A DNA stretch of 8,351 nucleotides from Prevotellaceae bacterium. GTDB lineage: Bacteria > Bacteroidota > Bacteroidia > Bacteroidales > UBA932. Every line of letters begins with the position of its first letter. Positions within the stretch are counted from its first letter, which is position 1. This document shows positions 1-6,547 of this stretch, piece by piece. The stretch spans positions 1-8,351 of the forward strand of contig JAISRS010000251.1 in assembly GCA_031273485.1 (NCBI GenBank), written 5' to 3'. The notes beneath the pieces are model-generated. The model worked only from the letters and a program-made list of their open reading frames with translations. It made no database searches and was not told the DNA's origin. The position numbers were made by a program, and so were the translations under genes.

Positions 1-443
1 CATAATAGCCCTGTTGATTTTCATAAACAACGGTTTCGACAGGCAACCACGCAAAAAGTTCGTTCCATCGCGAGAGAACAAGCGTTTGCCACAGTCGTCC
101 GATTCTTCCATTGCCGTCAGTAAAAGGATGGATAAATTCTATTTCAAAATGCAAAATGGAGCTTTTGATTAGTGGATGCGTATCTGACTTTTTCGCCCAG
201 GCAAACAAATCGGTAACAAGTCCGGGCACGAATTGATGATTTGCTCCTGCGTGAATTAACTTTGTACCTTCAAATACGCCAACGACGACTGAATGAAACG
301 CAGACGATTGATTCTCCGCAAACGCAAATTGCGGTTGTAAACACCCGACCCTTTCAACTCGCCTACCTTTTCGGCAATGCGGGCAACAAGGTCAATGGCT
401 TTTACGCTTATGGTGTAAACGGGGCTGTTCTATCTGTATGCAT
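1..443 (-). pseudogene. Fic-family AMP transferase, disrupted and cut by window edge
   Basis: The minus strand reads HPFTDGNGRIGR (around 132-97), the Fic catalytic motif with its His, followed by LWQTLVLSRWNELFAW and continuing off the window at base 1. The gene needs three frames. Segment one starts at ATG 443 (MHTDRTAPFT) and hits TAA at 410. Segment two (411 to about 283) reads ISVKAIDLVARIAEKVGELK and LRLRRINRLRFIQSSLA, the usual Fic N-terminus, then meets a stop. Segment three (from about 285) reads VVVGVFEGTKLIHAGANHQF into the core. Family members carry roughly 70-80 residues between SSLA and VGVF (from memory), so an internal deletion is inferred. It removes the Glu expected after SSLA in the inhibitory (S/T)xxxE(G/N) motif. 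Intact relatives AMPylate proteins, often as toxins. As read here it is non-functional. Confidence 0.9.
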
Positions 444-500
444 GTTATTTTAGAGGTGATAAAACCTTGTACAGTTATTTTTGCCATACTGTTTTTTATG

Positions 501-529
501 CAAAGGCACCACTTTCCCTCAAACCGCAA
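501..529 (-). promoter_or_regulatory. Possible Bacteroidota-type promoter for the fic pseudogene
   Basis: On the minus strand TTG (529-527) is followed after 18 nt by TGCCTTTG (508-501), one mismatch from the Bacteroidota -7 box TAnnTTTG. It lies 58 nt before the fic ATG at 443. This is motif matching only. Confidence 0.3.
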
Positions 530-543
530 GCACTTTGTTTTCC

Positions 544-589
544 CTGCAAACGTTTGCAGATTTTGGAACGTTCCCGCAAACGTTTGCAG
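544..589. promoter_or_regulatory. Paired palindromes resembling a tandem LacI-type operator
   Basis: Two copies of the perfect palindrome GCAAACGTTTGC lie at 546-557 and 576-587. The first extends to 16 bp, CTGCAAACGTTTGCAG (544-559). Centres are exactly 30 bp apart, about three helical turns, so two dimers would face the same side of the DNA. A third palindrome, GGAACGTTCC (565-574), lies between them. A-rich half sites around a central CG are typical of LacI/GalR-family operators (compare PurR). No such regulator is in the window, so function is inferred. It could instead be part of a dispersed intergenic repeat. Confidence 0.45.
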
Positions 590-697
590 GTATATTTCTT
601 CAAAAAACGCATTATCGGCAGTGGATGTGTCGGCTTTTGTCTGTACGCAGAACGGGGCGATGCCGGAATTTCCGTAAGAATTGAATAGTAGGATATT

Positions 698-784
698 ATG
701 AAGACAAATGCATTCCGGCAACTGTCATTTTGCGCGCTTTTTGCGCGCATTGCGCGCTTTTTGCGCGCTTATCCAATTTCATAA
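698..784 (+). CDS. Possible 28-codon small ORF (doubtful)
   Basis: ATG 698 opens MKTNAFRQLSFCALFARIA, continues RFLRAYPIS and stops at TAA 782-784. A purine-rich AGGAT lies 5 nt upstream. The peptide would be basic with a hydrophobic middle. Most of it is translated from the GC-rich tandem repeat, and its end overlaps the 3' end of the regulator gene on the other strand. It has no recognisable domain. I list it because the interval 444-768 holds no other gene candidate; the longer frames there are not convincing. Confidence 0.15.
   Translation: MKTNAFRQLSFCALFARIARFLRAYPIS
731..770. repeat. 20-bp tandem duplication forming twin GC hairpins
   Basis: The 20-bp units 731-750 and 751-770 differ only in the next-to-last base. 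Each contains GCGCGC, five T, GCGCGC, a perfect 6-bp stem with a 5-nt loop (732-748 and 752-768). The second unit overlaps the stop codon of the regulator gene (769-771), so the hairpins would fold right at the end of its mRNA. No U-run follows on the minus strand, so this is not a classical intrinsic terminator. Protecting the mRNA 3' end or binding a protein are alternatives. Confidence 0.7.
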
Positions 785-2085
785 TAAGTTCCGACGCTTG
801 CTCCGAGTTGGTCGAAAATTTTATATTTTTCAACCAATTCGGTCAATTCATAAGTTGCAGTTCTTCTTGATATTTCATTTATTTCCTGATATTCGCTGTT
901 GGTAATTTTTCCTTTTTCTTTAACATAATACACCGCCTTAATCTGTCGTGCATTAAGTCCAAGTTTCTGCAATTCTTCTTCAGAATAAATATCTTTGAAA
1001 AGTGTTACGATAAAACCGCCTTCTTTTTCGTTCATTTCAGGGGTGGGCAATCCTGCCGCTTTGCAGGAGTCTATGATTTTCATAATCCCGCTTCCCCATG
1101 AATCAATGTAACCGCCGCGAAAACAGGCTTCTGCAAGTATCGGATTGCGCGGGTGCGAAGAATGTAGCTGCTTGAGCTGCGACAAAGTGATGGTTTCGGG
1201 CAAACCGCCGTCGTTCCAAATAAAAAGTTTGTTTTCGTAAACACGAATTTGCGTAGGCGCACCCATATAATTTCTGTGAATAAGCGCGTTAAGCAACATT
1301 TCGCGCAATGCGGGAACCGGATATTCAAGCGCTTCAATGCGATTCATTCCTTCAAACGAGATATTGCGTATCAGAAACTTGTGGTCGAGTGTACGTAAAA
1401 CCTTGTCTAATATCTGTATAATATTGCCGTCTTCCACTTCCTGAAAACGAATTGTGAAATCATCATTCTCAAATTTGCCGATTTTAACGAAAATATTCGG
1501 ATAAAAACTGCCGGGGTCTTTGCCAAACAGCACGATTGCAGCGCGTTTGAGTTGTCCGTTTTTTGCAAGTCTCAGTTTTTCCAATAATTCGGGCGTGGAA
1601 AGTCCGTCAACATCAGGCAAACGACCCGTTTCTTCCGCTTTCCGCAAATACTTTTTTATTGTTGTTTCGTCAATATCGTTAAACGAAGCACGCTCATCAA
1701 TCACATCGTCCCAGGTATGACCGGAACGCTTGAGCAAAAATTCGTTCAAAGCCGCTCCCGTCAACTCCTGTTTAACGCTTCCGCTGCGGCAGTAATATCT
1801 TCCACGCAGGGAAATCGGTACGGAATAAGGTTGTACGATGATCTCAATAAAATGCCTGTCGCCGTCCTGCACGAGATTGACTTCGGCAGTAATTCCCATA
1901 TTGTTTTTGATTTTGTTGGGAATCTCGTCCATCAGTTTTTTATAATCCTCCAATCCAACGACTTTCCCGGCATCGTCTTTCCCGATAAAAATTCGTCCGC
2001 CTTGTGCGTTGGCAAAGCCGCATACCCATTTGAGGTAGTCGTCGTGCCAGCTTTGCTTGTACTCTATGTTCTGTTGTTCGGGCAT
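769..2085 (-). CDS. AlbA_2 (Schlafen-like) and HATPase_c_4 transcriptional regulator
   Basis: A complete 438-residue protein from ATG 2085 to TAA 769. Residues about 5-125 match the AlbA_2 (Schlafen-like, divergent AAA_4) domain: EYKQSW, then FANAQGGRIFIGKDD and GLEDY. Residues about 255-340 match HATPase_c_4: the N-box REMLLNALIHRNY (261-273), the turn NDGGLPE (291-297) and WGSGIMKI (330-337). Residues about 372-435 look like a winged helix, with ISRRTATYELTELVEK (405-420) as the recognition region. Such proteins are often annotated as putative DNA-binding regulators or 'RecG-like helicases', although no helicase motif is present here. Length and architecture are normal for the family. Its target is unknown. 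A TACCTTTG promoter box lies 19 nt upstream of the start. Confidence 0.93.
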   Translation of the reverse strand: MPEQQNIEYKQSWHDDYLKWVCGFANAQGGRIFIGKDDAGKVVGLEDYKKLMDEIPNKIKNNMGITAEVNLVQDGDRHFIEIIVQPYSVPISLRGRYYCRSGSVKQELTGAALNEFLLKRSGHTWDDVIDERASFNDIDETTIKKYLRKAEETGRLPDVDGLSTPELLEKLRLAKNGQLKRAAIVLFGKDPGSFYPNIFVKIGKFENDDFTIRFQEVEDGNIIQILDKVLRTLDHKFLIRNISFEGMNRIEALEYPVPALREMLLNALIHRNYMGAPTQIRVYENKLFIWNDGGLPETITLSQLKQLHSSHPRNPILAEACFRGGYIDSWGSGIMKIIDSCKAAGLPTPEMNEKEGGFIVTLFKDIYSEEELQKLGLNARQIKAVYYVKEKGKITNSEYQEINEISRRTATYELTELVEKYKIFDQLGASVGTYYEIG

Positions 2086-2103
2086 ATCTTAATTTTTAAA
2101 ATA

Positions 2104-2136
2104 CAAAGGTAATCAAAATTTTAGCACAATAAACAA
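2104..2136 (-). promoter_or_regulatory. Promoter of the AlbA_2/HATPase regulator gene
   Basis: On the minus strand TACCTTTG (2111-2104) fits the Bacteroidota -7 consensus TAnnTTTG exactly. A possible -33 TTG lies at 2136-2134, 22 nt upstream, slightly longer than usual. The ATG follows 18 nt after the box, implying a short leader. Confidence 0.6.
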
Positions 2137-2268
2137 GATACGCCGCCCCCTCCATATCTGAAAACAGAACGGGTTCAGTTGGTGAACGGCGTGCTGTTCG
2201 TGTATGTATAGTTTTTTTATTCATTCTTATATTCCTCTCGGAATGATTTATAATTTATTTCTATCTCT

Positions 2269-2299
2269 GTCGGCAGTCAACCGTTGCCGACCGTTTTTT
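2269..2299 (+). terminator. Intrinsic terminator on the plus strand, with no plus-strand gene
   Basis: GTCGGCA (2269-2275) pairs perfectly with TGCCGAC (2285-2291) across a 9-nt loop, and CG plus six T follow (2292-2299). The U-run exists only in the plus direction; minus-strand transcripts get an A-rich sequence there. No plus-strand gene precedes it, so it may belong to an unseen small RNA or a vanished gene. A smaller hairpin, GTTCA/TGAAC (2173-2187), precedes a T7 run at 2212-2218. The rest of 2112-2319 holds nothing I can assign. Confidence 0.55.
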
Positions 2300-2319
2300 A
2301 TACAGCGCGGCAGGATGTA

Positions 2320-2784
2320 TCAGTAAATACCCGCTGTGTTGAACGTCTGCGCCTGTTCATTGTATGAGATATCACGCGCCAGGATTTCGATTTTCAGCGT
2401 TGTGTCAGTGAGCGAAATAATATTCCAGGTTTGTTTATCCATACCACCCCAAAAGGCGACATCAATGCTAACGGTACGTTCGTTTATCCACCGGTAAGAT
2501 CCCTCAAAATCATCATAAAAGATAGGAGGCGTACCGCAGGACCCTGCATTTTTGCGTTCAATGAGTGTGCTGCTGTTCAAAAACCGAATGCCTTCAGCGT
2601 TTCCATTCAAAGCATCAGCCCGCTGATAGGAGATGACTGTATTTCCGTTTGTGCCATCCTCATATTGAGGCAAGACCCAACAACCGACAAGTTTTCCGGC
2701 AATTTGTGGTGAGGCTGCTTCGTCTTCCCTGCATCCCGCCAGTGCGAGGACAGATAAGAATGTGATAAAGATTTTCTTTTTCAT
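2320..2784 (-). CDS. Lipocalin-like putative lipoprotein
   Basis: A 154-residue protein from ATG 2784 to TGA 2320. The N-terminus MKKKIFITFLSVLALAGC is a clear lipoprotein signal peptide with lipobox LAGC, Cys18 being lipidated, so the mature protein is membrane anchored. The start GKLVGCWVLP after the lipobox, followed by short beta-like segments with aromatic turns (GSYRWINERTVSIDVAFW, then QTWNIISL and TLKIEI), resembles the lipocalin-like lipoproteins common in Bacteroidota. That family call rests on pattern only. Cys in GCW and SCG could form a disulfide. It has its own promoter box and stands apart from the operon to its right. Ligand and role are unknown. Confidence 0.8.
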   Translation of the reverse strand: MKKKIFITFLSVLALAGCREDEAASPQIAGKLVGCWVLPQYEDGTNGNTVISYQRADALNGNAEGIRFLNSSTLIERKNAGSCGTPPIFYDDFEGSYRWINERTVSIDVAFWGGMDKQTWNIISLTDTTLKIEILARDISYNEQAQTFNTAGIY

Positions 2785-2809
2785 AAATAAACCTGATAAG
2801 ATTATTTCG

Positions 2810-2817
2810 CAAAGATA
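2810..2817 (-). promoter_or_regulatory. -7 promoter box of the lipocalin-like lipoprotein gene
   Basis: The minus strand reads TATCTTTG at 2817-2810, an exact TAnnTTTG match, 25 nt before the ATG at 2784. I see no well-spaced -33 TTTG; the nearest TTG is 13 nt upstream, too close. Confidence 0.6.
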
Positions 2818-2836
2818 AAAATTATTTTTTCAATTA

Positions 2837-3007
2837 ATGATGACTGTTTCAAAAACAAAGGCGATTTTCTCTTGTGATAGAAAGTACAGCGGACAGGGCT
2901 ATGAAGATGCCCAAACCATGATGGCAAATTCCGAAAAGGTCAAAAACACGACCGCAAAGATTTTCGTCCAGAGGATGATCTTTATTGCCGAAAAACGGGA
3001 TTGTTAA
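2837..3007 (+). CDS. Possible 56-residue small protein, hypothetical
   Basis: A plus-strand frame opens at tandem ATGs 2837 and 2840 and stops at TAA 3005-3007. It reads MMTVSKTKAIFSCDRKYSG, later AQTMMANSEKVKNTTAKIF and ends FIAEKRDC. Composition (Lys, Asn, Glu, few rare codons) looks like normal coding sequence. It would be divergent from the lipocalin-like gene. The competing minus-strand frame (3049-2849) needs a TTG start lying inside the operon terminator, so I prefer this one. No domain is recognised, and it could be a remnant. No other gene is seen in 2785-3099. Confidence 0.3.
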   Translation: MMTVSKTKAIFSCDRKYSGQGYEDAQTMMANSEKVKNTTAKIFVQRMIFIAEKRDC

Positions 3008-3032
3008 GTTTGCATATTCCTTTTTTTCAGGC

Positions 3033-3069
3033 AAAAAGAAAACGGTCAAGAGGATTACACTCTAACCGT
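3033..3069 (-). terminator. Intrinsic terminator of the five-gene operon
   Basis: On the minus strand ACGGT (3069-3065) pairs with ACCGT (3047-3043), and AGAG with CTCT inside it after a small internal loop. TTTTCTTTTT follows immediately. It begins about 30 nt after the stop of the P-loop gene at 3100, as expected for the operon end. Confidence 0.7.
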
Positions 3070-3099
3070 CTTCTGCTCTGACTCAATTTTTCAATGCTA

Positions 3100-3561
3100 T
3101 TACTTTGTTTGATTTATCAATTCAATTAACAAATCAAACAAGTGTTTTGCTTTCAATTTGTTGAAAAAGTCAATATCCGTTTCGCTGTCGCTGTGATATG
3201 TGGAAGTCCAAAGGATTTCATAATCCCTTGCATTTGAAATATCATATACATCAGAAACGGTCTCTCCTCTTGTTCTTGTTGCACAAAATAAATATTCAAC
3301 ATTGTGTTTATCAATCATCTCTTTCAACCTGTTTTTTAAATTGCACCCAGGATCTCCTACAGAGTCTATACCTACTATTACTTTGTCATACAATTTAACT
3401 ATCAGTATGAAATCTTTATTTTCAGGTAATTTGTCATTCTTCCCCACCAAACTTTCTACAATAATACAAGATTCATCAGACAATAACAAGTTACCTAATT
3501 CTATTAAAGTACGTGTTTTACCTTTATTGCCTGAATGCCATAATGCAATTATTCTTTTCAT
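3100..3561 (-). CDS. Small P-loop NTPase-like protein of unknown function
   Basis: A 153-residue protein from ATG 3561 to TAA 3100. Residues 4-20 read IIALWHSGNKGKTRTLI: a beta strand, a Walker A-like loop ending GKT (14-16) and a helix. The first Gly of GxxxxGKT is replaced by His9, so the loop is non-canonical (HSGNKGKT). VIVGIDSVGDPG (61-72) looks like Walker B with Asp66. YLFCATRTRGETV (90-102) looks like a further strand with a polar loop. It has no signal peptide, so it is cytosolic, unlike the envelope proteins upstream. It starts 10 nt after the stop of the preceding gene and is last in the operon before a terminator. Nucleotide binding is likely; the reaction is unknown. Confidence 0.75.
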   Translation of the reverse strand: MKRIIALWHSGNKGKTRTLIELGNLLLSDESCIIVESLVGKNDKLPENKDFILIVKLYDKVIVGIDSVGDPGCNLKNRLKEMIDKHNVEYLFCATRTRGETVSDVYDISNARDYEILWTSTYHSDSETDIDFFNKLKAKHLFDLLIELINQTK

Positions 3562-3571
3562 ATTTCTAATT

Positions 3572-4867
3572 TTAATAATTTACTATTCTTGCCAATTTGT
3601 CGCCGTTGAAGTACAGATAAGTAGCATATTCAACCCAAATATTGCTGATTTTCCATGTTTCGGTGGTTGCCGTTTTGTCTATTACTGCTGCGTAGCCTGC
3701 AATTTCCTTGCATACTGCTTTGCTCATTCCAATTTCATATTTGCCTGCCAGTATTTTAGTGGCAGTTGCAGCACCGTATTTTGCCGTTAATTCTTGCTTT
3801 CTTTGGGCTTCCTTTTGCGCAAGTTGCTGCCTGTGGGCGGCAATTTCCTTTGCCTCTTGCTGTTCTTTTTCTTTTTTAGCCCTTTCTCTCGCTGCTTCTC
3901 CAGCTAATATCTTCTCCTGCATTTCATTATGCGCAATTTCAGTTACCCATCTACCGATATTATTTTGACGGCGGTGGTCTCTTTCTATTATTTTCTCAGG
4001 ATCATCCGCGTTTTGAAATACAAGGATAATGCGAAAAGGAAAACCTAAGCCATAATATTCGCGGTCAACCATAGCATCTGTTGTCAACACAACATCGGTA
4101 CACTTCCATTTTTTGTAGACTCCTGCTGCATTTGTGTATTCAATAAAATTTTGTCCGATAAATTCTTGCTGAATCTTTACAAAACCGCCTACCAAAAGAA
4201 AATTTTCAGGAAATCCAGTGTAAAATATATCGCCACTTTCGGTTTCTTTCAAAACATAACATGGAACAGAGTCCTTGTCAACATAATATACATGACCTCC
4301 ATGAATAGCTTGATAATTCCCACTTTGATAACGATCTGATCTTGAAATTTCACCATAAATATTGTCAGCTTGCTGTCCATTAATGCTTAAAACATCAATT
4401 ATTGTGTAATATTTATTGCCAACATGTTTATTGCCAAGATGTGTATTACTATTGCCTACGATTTTATTACTATAATTAAAAGTATTAATATCATTAATAT
4501 CATAAAGAGGACAATACAATTGTTGGCCAATATATTTTTTGTGAGCTTCCAGACTTGGGTATGTTTGTTTTATCTGATAATACGAGCTATCGTAAGGCGC
4601 AAAGATAATGTCTTTTACTTCCCACCATTCCGGCAATTCGGGCTTAGCTACTTTTGACTCTGCCAATTTAACTTGCGCCGACAAACTTATCGGCAGCAAC
4701 AAGCATACTAATAAAAAGTTCATCCTGCTCGTCAGGCTTTTCGGACTCACCCCGTTTTTTGAATGGTCTCCGATCTCCATTGCTCCTGCGCTGTAATCAG
4801 CGTACTGTTGCGTTTGTTTTAAATAGTGTTTCATAATGCTTACATTAAAATTGCTATTAATTAGCAC
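3572..4867 (-). CDS. Secreted protein with coiled coil and BamE-like C-terminal domain
   Basis: The open frame runs from a GTG at 4867 to TAA 3572 (431 codons), but the real start is uncertain. ATG 4834 (MKHYLKQTQQ) is the start shared with the other leader repeats. ATG 4723 gives MNFLLVCLLLPISLSAQ, a textbook signal peptide cleaved after LSA, and a 383-residue precursor. I favour 4723, or 4834 if the leader is translated. Residues about 310-362 (numbered from 4867) are a Glu/Lys/Gln-rich helix. Residues 363-431 (KYGAATATKILAGKYEIGMS, then ETWKISN and YLYFNGDKL) resemble the BamE/SmpA-like domain at the end of many Bacteroidota proteins. It is probably periplasmic or outer-membrane associated. 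The function of the long central part is unknown. Confidence 0.8.
   Translation of the reverse strand: MLINSNFNVSIMKHYLKQTQQYADYSAGAMEIGDHSKNGVSPKSLTSRMNFLLVCLLLPISLSAQVKLAESKVAKPELPEWWEVKDIIFAPYDSSYYQIKQTYPSLEAHKKYIGQQLYCPLYDINDINTFNYSNKIVGNSNTHLGNKHVGNKYYTIIDVLSINGQQADNIYGEISRSDRYQSGNYQAIHGGHVYYVDKDSVPCYVLKETESGDIFYTGFPENFLLVGGFVKIQQEFIGQNFIEYTNAAGVYKKWKCTDVVLTTDAMVDREYYGLGFPFRIILVFQNADDPEKIIERDHRRQNNIGRWVTEIAHNEMQEKILAGEAARERAKKEKEQQEAKEIAAHRQQLAQKEAQRKQELTAKYGAATATKILAGKYEIGMSKAVCKEIAGYAAVIDKTATTETWKISNIWVEYATYLYFNGDKLARIVNY
4722..4850 (-). repeat. Leader repeat, copy A (diverged)
   Basis: One of three related copies. It shares with B and C a nearly invariant core of about 60 bp (around 4735-4795) and a more diverged flank. 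On the minus strand it begins with ATG 4834 and stays open for 37 codons (MKHYLKQTQQYADYSAGA, then EIGDHSKNGVSPKSLTSR), running in frame into the signal peptide at ATG 4723. Its hairpin is reduced to four or five base pairs, unlike copies B and C. Confidence 0.85.
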
Positions 4868-4886
4868 CCCAATTAAATATCACCTA

Positions 4887-5069
4887 TCATTCCCCAGCGT
4901 CTACGGGAAAAATAGCCCTGATTTGTATCCCTTTATTTACGATTGAAGAATATTCGCCATGGGAATAATCGCCAACAGTTTTTTCCCAATTGGAATCAAA
5001 AACATAGAGTATGCCGTTGATTTCCGTATATTCGCCAAATTCCGCATTTCCAACGGTTGCGTTGGGATA
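4887..5069 (-). pseudogene. C-terminal tail of the 5070-5912 lipoprotein beyond an in-frame stop
   Basis: Continuing the lipoprotein frame past TAA 5072-5070 gives 60 sense codons, YPNATVGNAEFGEYTEING then ILYVFDSNWEKTVGDYSHGE, ending at TGA 4889-4887. The residues fit on to AGDILK without a gap (native probably ILKKYPNA). The next gene's leader begins about 20 nt later, the usual spacing in this operon. This implies a point nonsense mutation in a gene of about 341 residues, a sequencing error, or readthrough. Confidence 0.8.
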
Positions 5070-5912
5070 TTATTTCAAAATATCTCCCGCAGTACTGCCA
5101 ACATGCAATCCGTCTGCCGTGGACAAAGAAGGATCGTAAATTTCCATTGCCGAAAATCTTCCGTTATAAATATAAAATCGCAAGAGATTTTGTTCACCAT
5201 TTTTTATCAAATAACTTTCGGGCTGCGAATCTTCTTCTTCAATATATTCCCAAGTCAATGCATCGTTGATGTTTGGTTTTACTTCTTTGAGAGTTTTACC
5301 TATAATTTCAATACCCGCAATAGAAGTTCGCGTGATGAGATTGTTTGTCGTGGATTGAGATTGATTTTCTGTTGTTTGCTTCGATTGACGAATATGCGTA
5401 ATCGTTTCTTTTTCGCCTTCAAATTCATTTTCTGTTTTCAGAACTTTCTCGTTCAATTCAAGAATTTTTTCCCGGTTATTTTCAACCATCAAGTGTTTTG
5501 CCTGCTGAATATTAAAAAGTTCGGAAAACAAATCGGTAATGTCGTCATCATCTGCCTGGATTAATGTTATTGCAATGTTCTCCAAACTGTAATCGTAAAT
5601 GATATGCGATTTTTTTATTTCAAACTTTCCGTTTGCTTCACACCTGTATTTCAACATGCTTTTGTCGCCTTCATCGTCAATAAATATTACAGTCATTATT
5701 CCATTATCGCTACAGGCACCATTAGCGTTAAAAACACTCGTACCATTAAGCGAAATGATAGTCGAAACCCCATCTTCTTCGCTTTCGTCAGTAGTAGAAT
5801 ACGACCAGGTTCCAACGATTTCTTTTTTCAGTTGCTCGTCATTGTTTGCGCAACTCTGAAATACCAAAAGACCGACAAAAGCAATCCATCCAAATAAAAT
5901 TATTTTTTTCAT
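5070..5912 (-). CDS. Putative lipoprotein, truncated by an in-frame stop
   Basis: A 280-residue frame from ATG 5912 to TAA 5070. MKKIILFGWIAFVGLLVFQSC is a lipoprotein signal peptide with lipobox FQSC (Cys21). EIVGTW (31-36) and the following beta-rich 100 residues resemble a lipocalin-like fold. Then comes a helical, Glu/Lys-rich stretch (about 135-185, from QQAKHLMVENN), and a C-terminal part ending DPSLSTADGLHVGSTAGDILK. That last motif looks like the start of a small repeat-type domain cut in its middle by the stop; see the tail at 4887-5069. The gene starts 18 nt after the zinc-ribbon gene. It is probably anchored in the outer or inner membrane facing the periplasm. Function is unknown, and activity after truncation is doubtful. 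Confidence 0.75.
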   Translation of the reverse strand: MKKIILFGWIAFVGLLVFQSCANNDEQLKKEIVGTWSYSTTDESEEDGVSTIISLNGTSVFNANGACSDNGIMTVIFIDDEGDKSMLKYRCEANGKFEIKKSHIIYDYSLENIAITLIQADDDDITDLFSELFNIQQAKHLMVENNREKILELNEKVLKTENEFEGEKETITHIRQSKQTTENQSQSTTNNLITRTSIAGIEIIGKTLKEVKPNINDALTWEYIEEEDSQPESYLIKNGEQNLLRFYIYNGRFSAMEIYDPSLSTADGLHVGSTAGDILK

Positions 5913-5930
5913 TATAATCTATTTTAATCA

Positions 5931-6404
5931 TTAATCATTCCCAAAGATTAACACTTTTATTGCATAATAAAATGCGCCTAATGCCATTGCCAGCATCCCC
6001 CATTGAATAAAAGGAGAGTCAAAAAAATGATTATCTGTTACAAATCCGTAATACTTCTCATTAATACGAATAAGAATAGTACAATCTTCCACAATGAAGT
6101 CTTGCATTTTCCATTTTCCGAAAGATAAAAATTCTTCCATTGAAGAAAAAAATTGCTGCATTGAAGATAATTTTTTGCCTAAAACCAAATGCCAACTTCC
6201 AAAATGGAACAAAGCCCAACCAATACCTGCATAAATAAGAGCATATCCCCTGCCGTCAAAACTGAATGATTTGCTATCGTCAGCGTTATTCTCTTCCGGT
6301 ATTTCAACGTCCGCTTCTTCTTCTAACCATTCGCCGCAATGTTTGCATTTTTTAGCCGCAGCCAAAATCTCTTCGCCGCAAAAGGGGCATTTCTTTGTAT
6401 CCAT
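5931..6404 (-). CDS. Zinc-ribbon membrane protein
   Basis: A 157-residue protein from ATG 6404 to TAA-side end at 5931. The N-terminus KCPFCGEEILAAAKKCKHCG is a double-CxxC zinc ribbon (Cys6, 9, 20, 23), widespread as a cytoplasmic metal-binding head. An acidic linker (28-45) follows. Residues about 54-76 (YALIYAGIGWALFHFGSWHL) and 132-154 (FIQWGMLAMALGAFYYAIKV) are two membrane segments; the loop between them (about 77-131) would lie outside. The leader ORF of repeat copy B stops 2 nt before this ATG, so translation may be coupled to it. The role is unknown, perhaps sensing or scaffolding with the neighbouring lipoproteins. Confidence 0.8.
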   Translation of the reverse strand: MDTKKCPFCGEEILAAAKKCKHCGEWLEEEADVEIPEENNADDSKSFSFDGRGYALIYAGIGWALFHFGSWHLVLGKKLSSMQQFFSSMEEFLSFGKWKMQDFIVEDCTILIRINEKYYGFVTDNHFFDSPFIQWGMLAMALGAFYYAIKVLIFGND

Positions 6405-6406
6405 AG

Positions 6407-6547
6407 CTATTTCATTTTCATTATATGATTACTTCCCTTACTCATCAGGCTTTTCGGACTCGCCCCGTTTTTTGAATGGTCTCCGGTCTCCATTGCTCCT
6501 GCGCTGTAAATAAGCGCAGGTTGCATTTGTTTTGAATACTCGTTCAT
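6407..6547 (-). CDS. Leader ORF of 46 codons within repeat copy B
   Basis: ATG 6547 to TAG 6407: MNEYSKQMQPALIYSAGAME, then TGDHSKNGASPKSLMSKG and SNHIMKMK. Its first 37 codons align without gaps with the N-terminal extensions of the genes at 7324 and 4834. The stop lies 2 nt before ATG 6404 of the zinc-ribbon gene, a coupling-type arrangement. Whether it is translated is open: differences among copies do not concentrate at silent positions. Confidence 0.35.
   Translation of the reverse strand: MNEYSKQMQPALIYSAGAMETGDHSKNGASPKSLMSKGSNHIMKMK

Noticed and set aside
392..721. Minus-strand frame containing LQTFAG twice
   Set aside because: The repeat comes from translating the DNA palindromes; it overlaps the fic start and has no protein-like features.
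732..768. Twin GC hairpins as intrinsic terminator of the regulator gene
   Set aside because: No U-run follows on the minus strand.
2849..3049. Minus-strand frame of 66 codons (MTVFFLPEKK...)
   Set aside because: It needs a TTG start that lies inside the operon terminator, has no domain, and overlaps a more protein-like plus-strand frame.
4959..5564. Plus-strand frame of 201 codons
   Set aside because: Antisense to the lipoprotein; Phe/Ile/Asn-rich composition typical of the reverse of an AT-rich gene.
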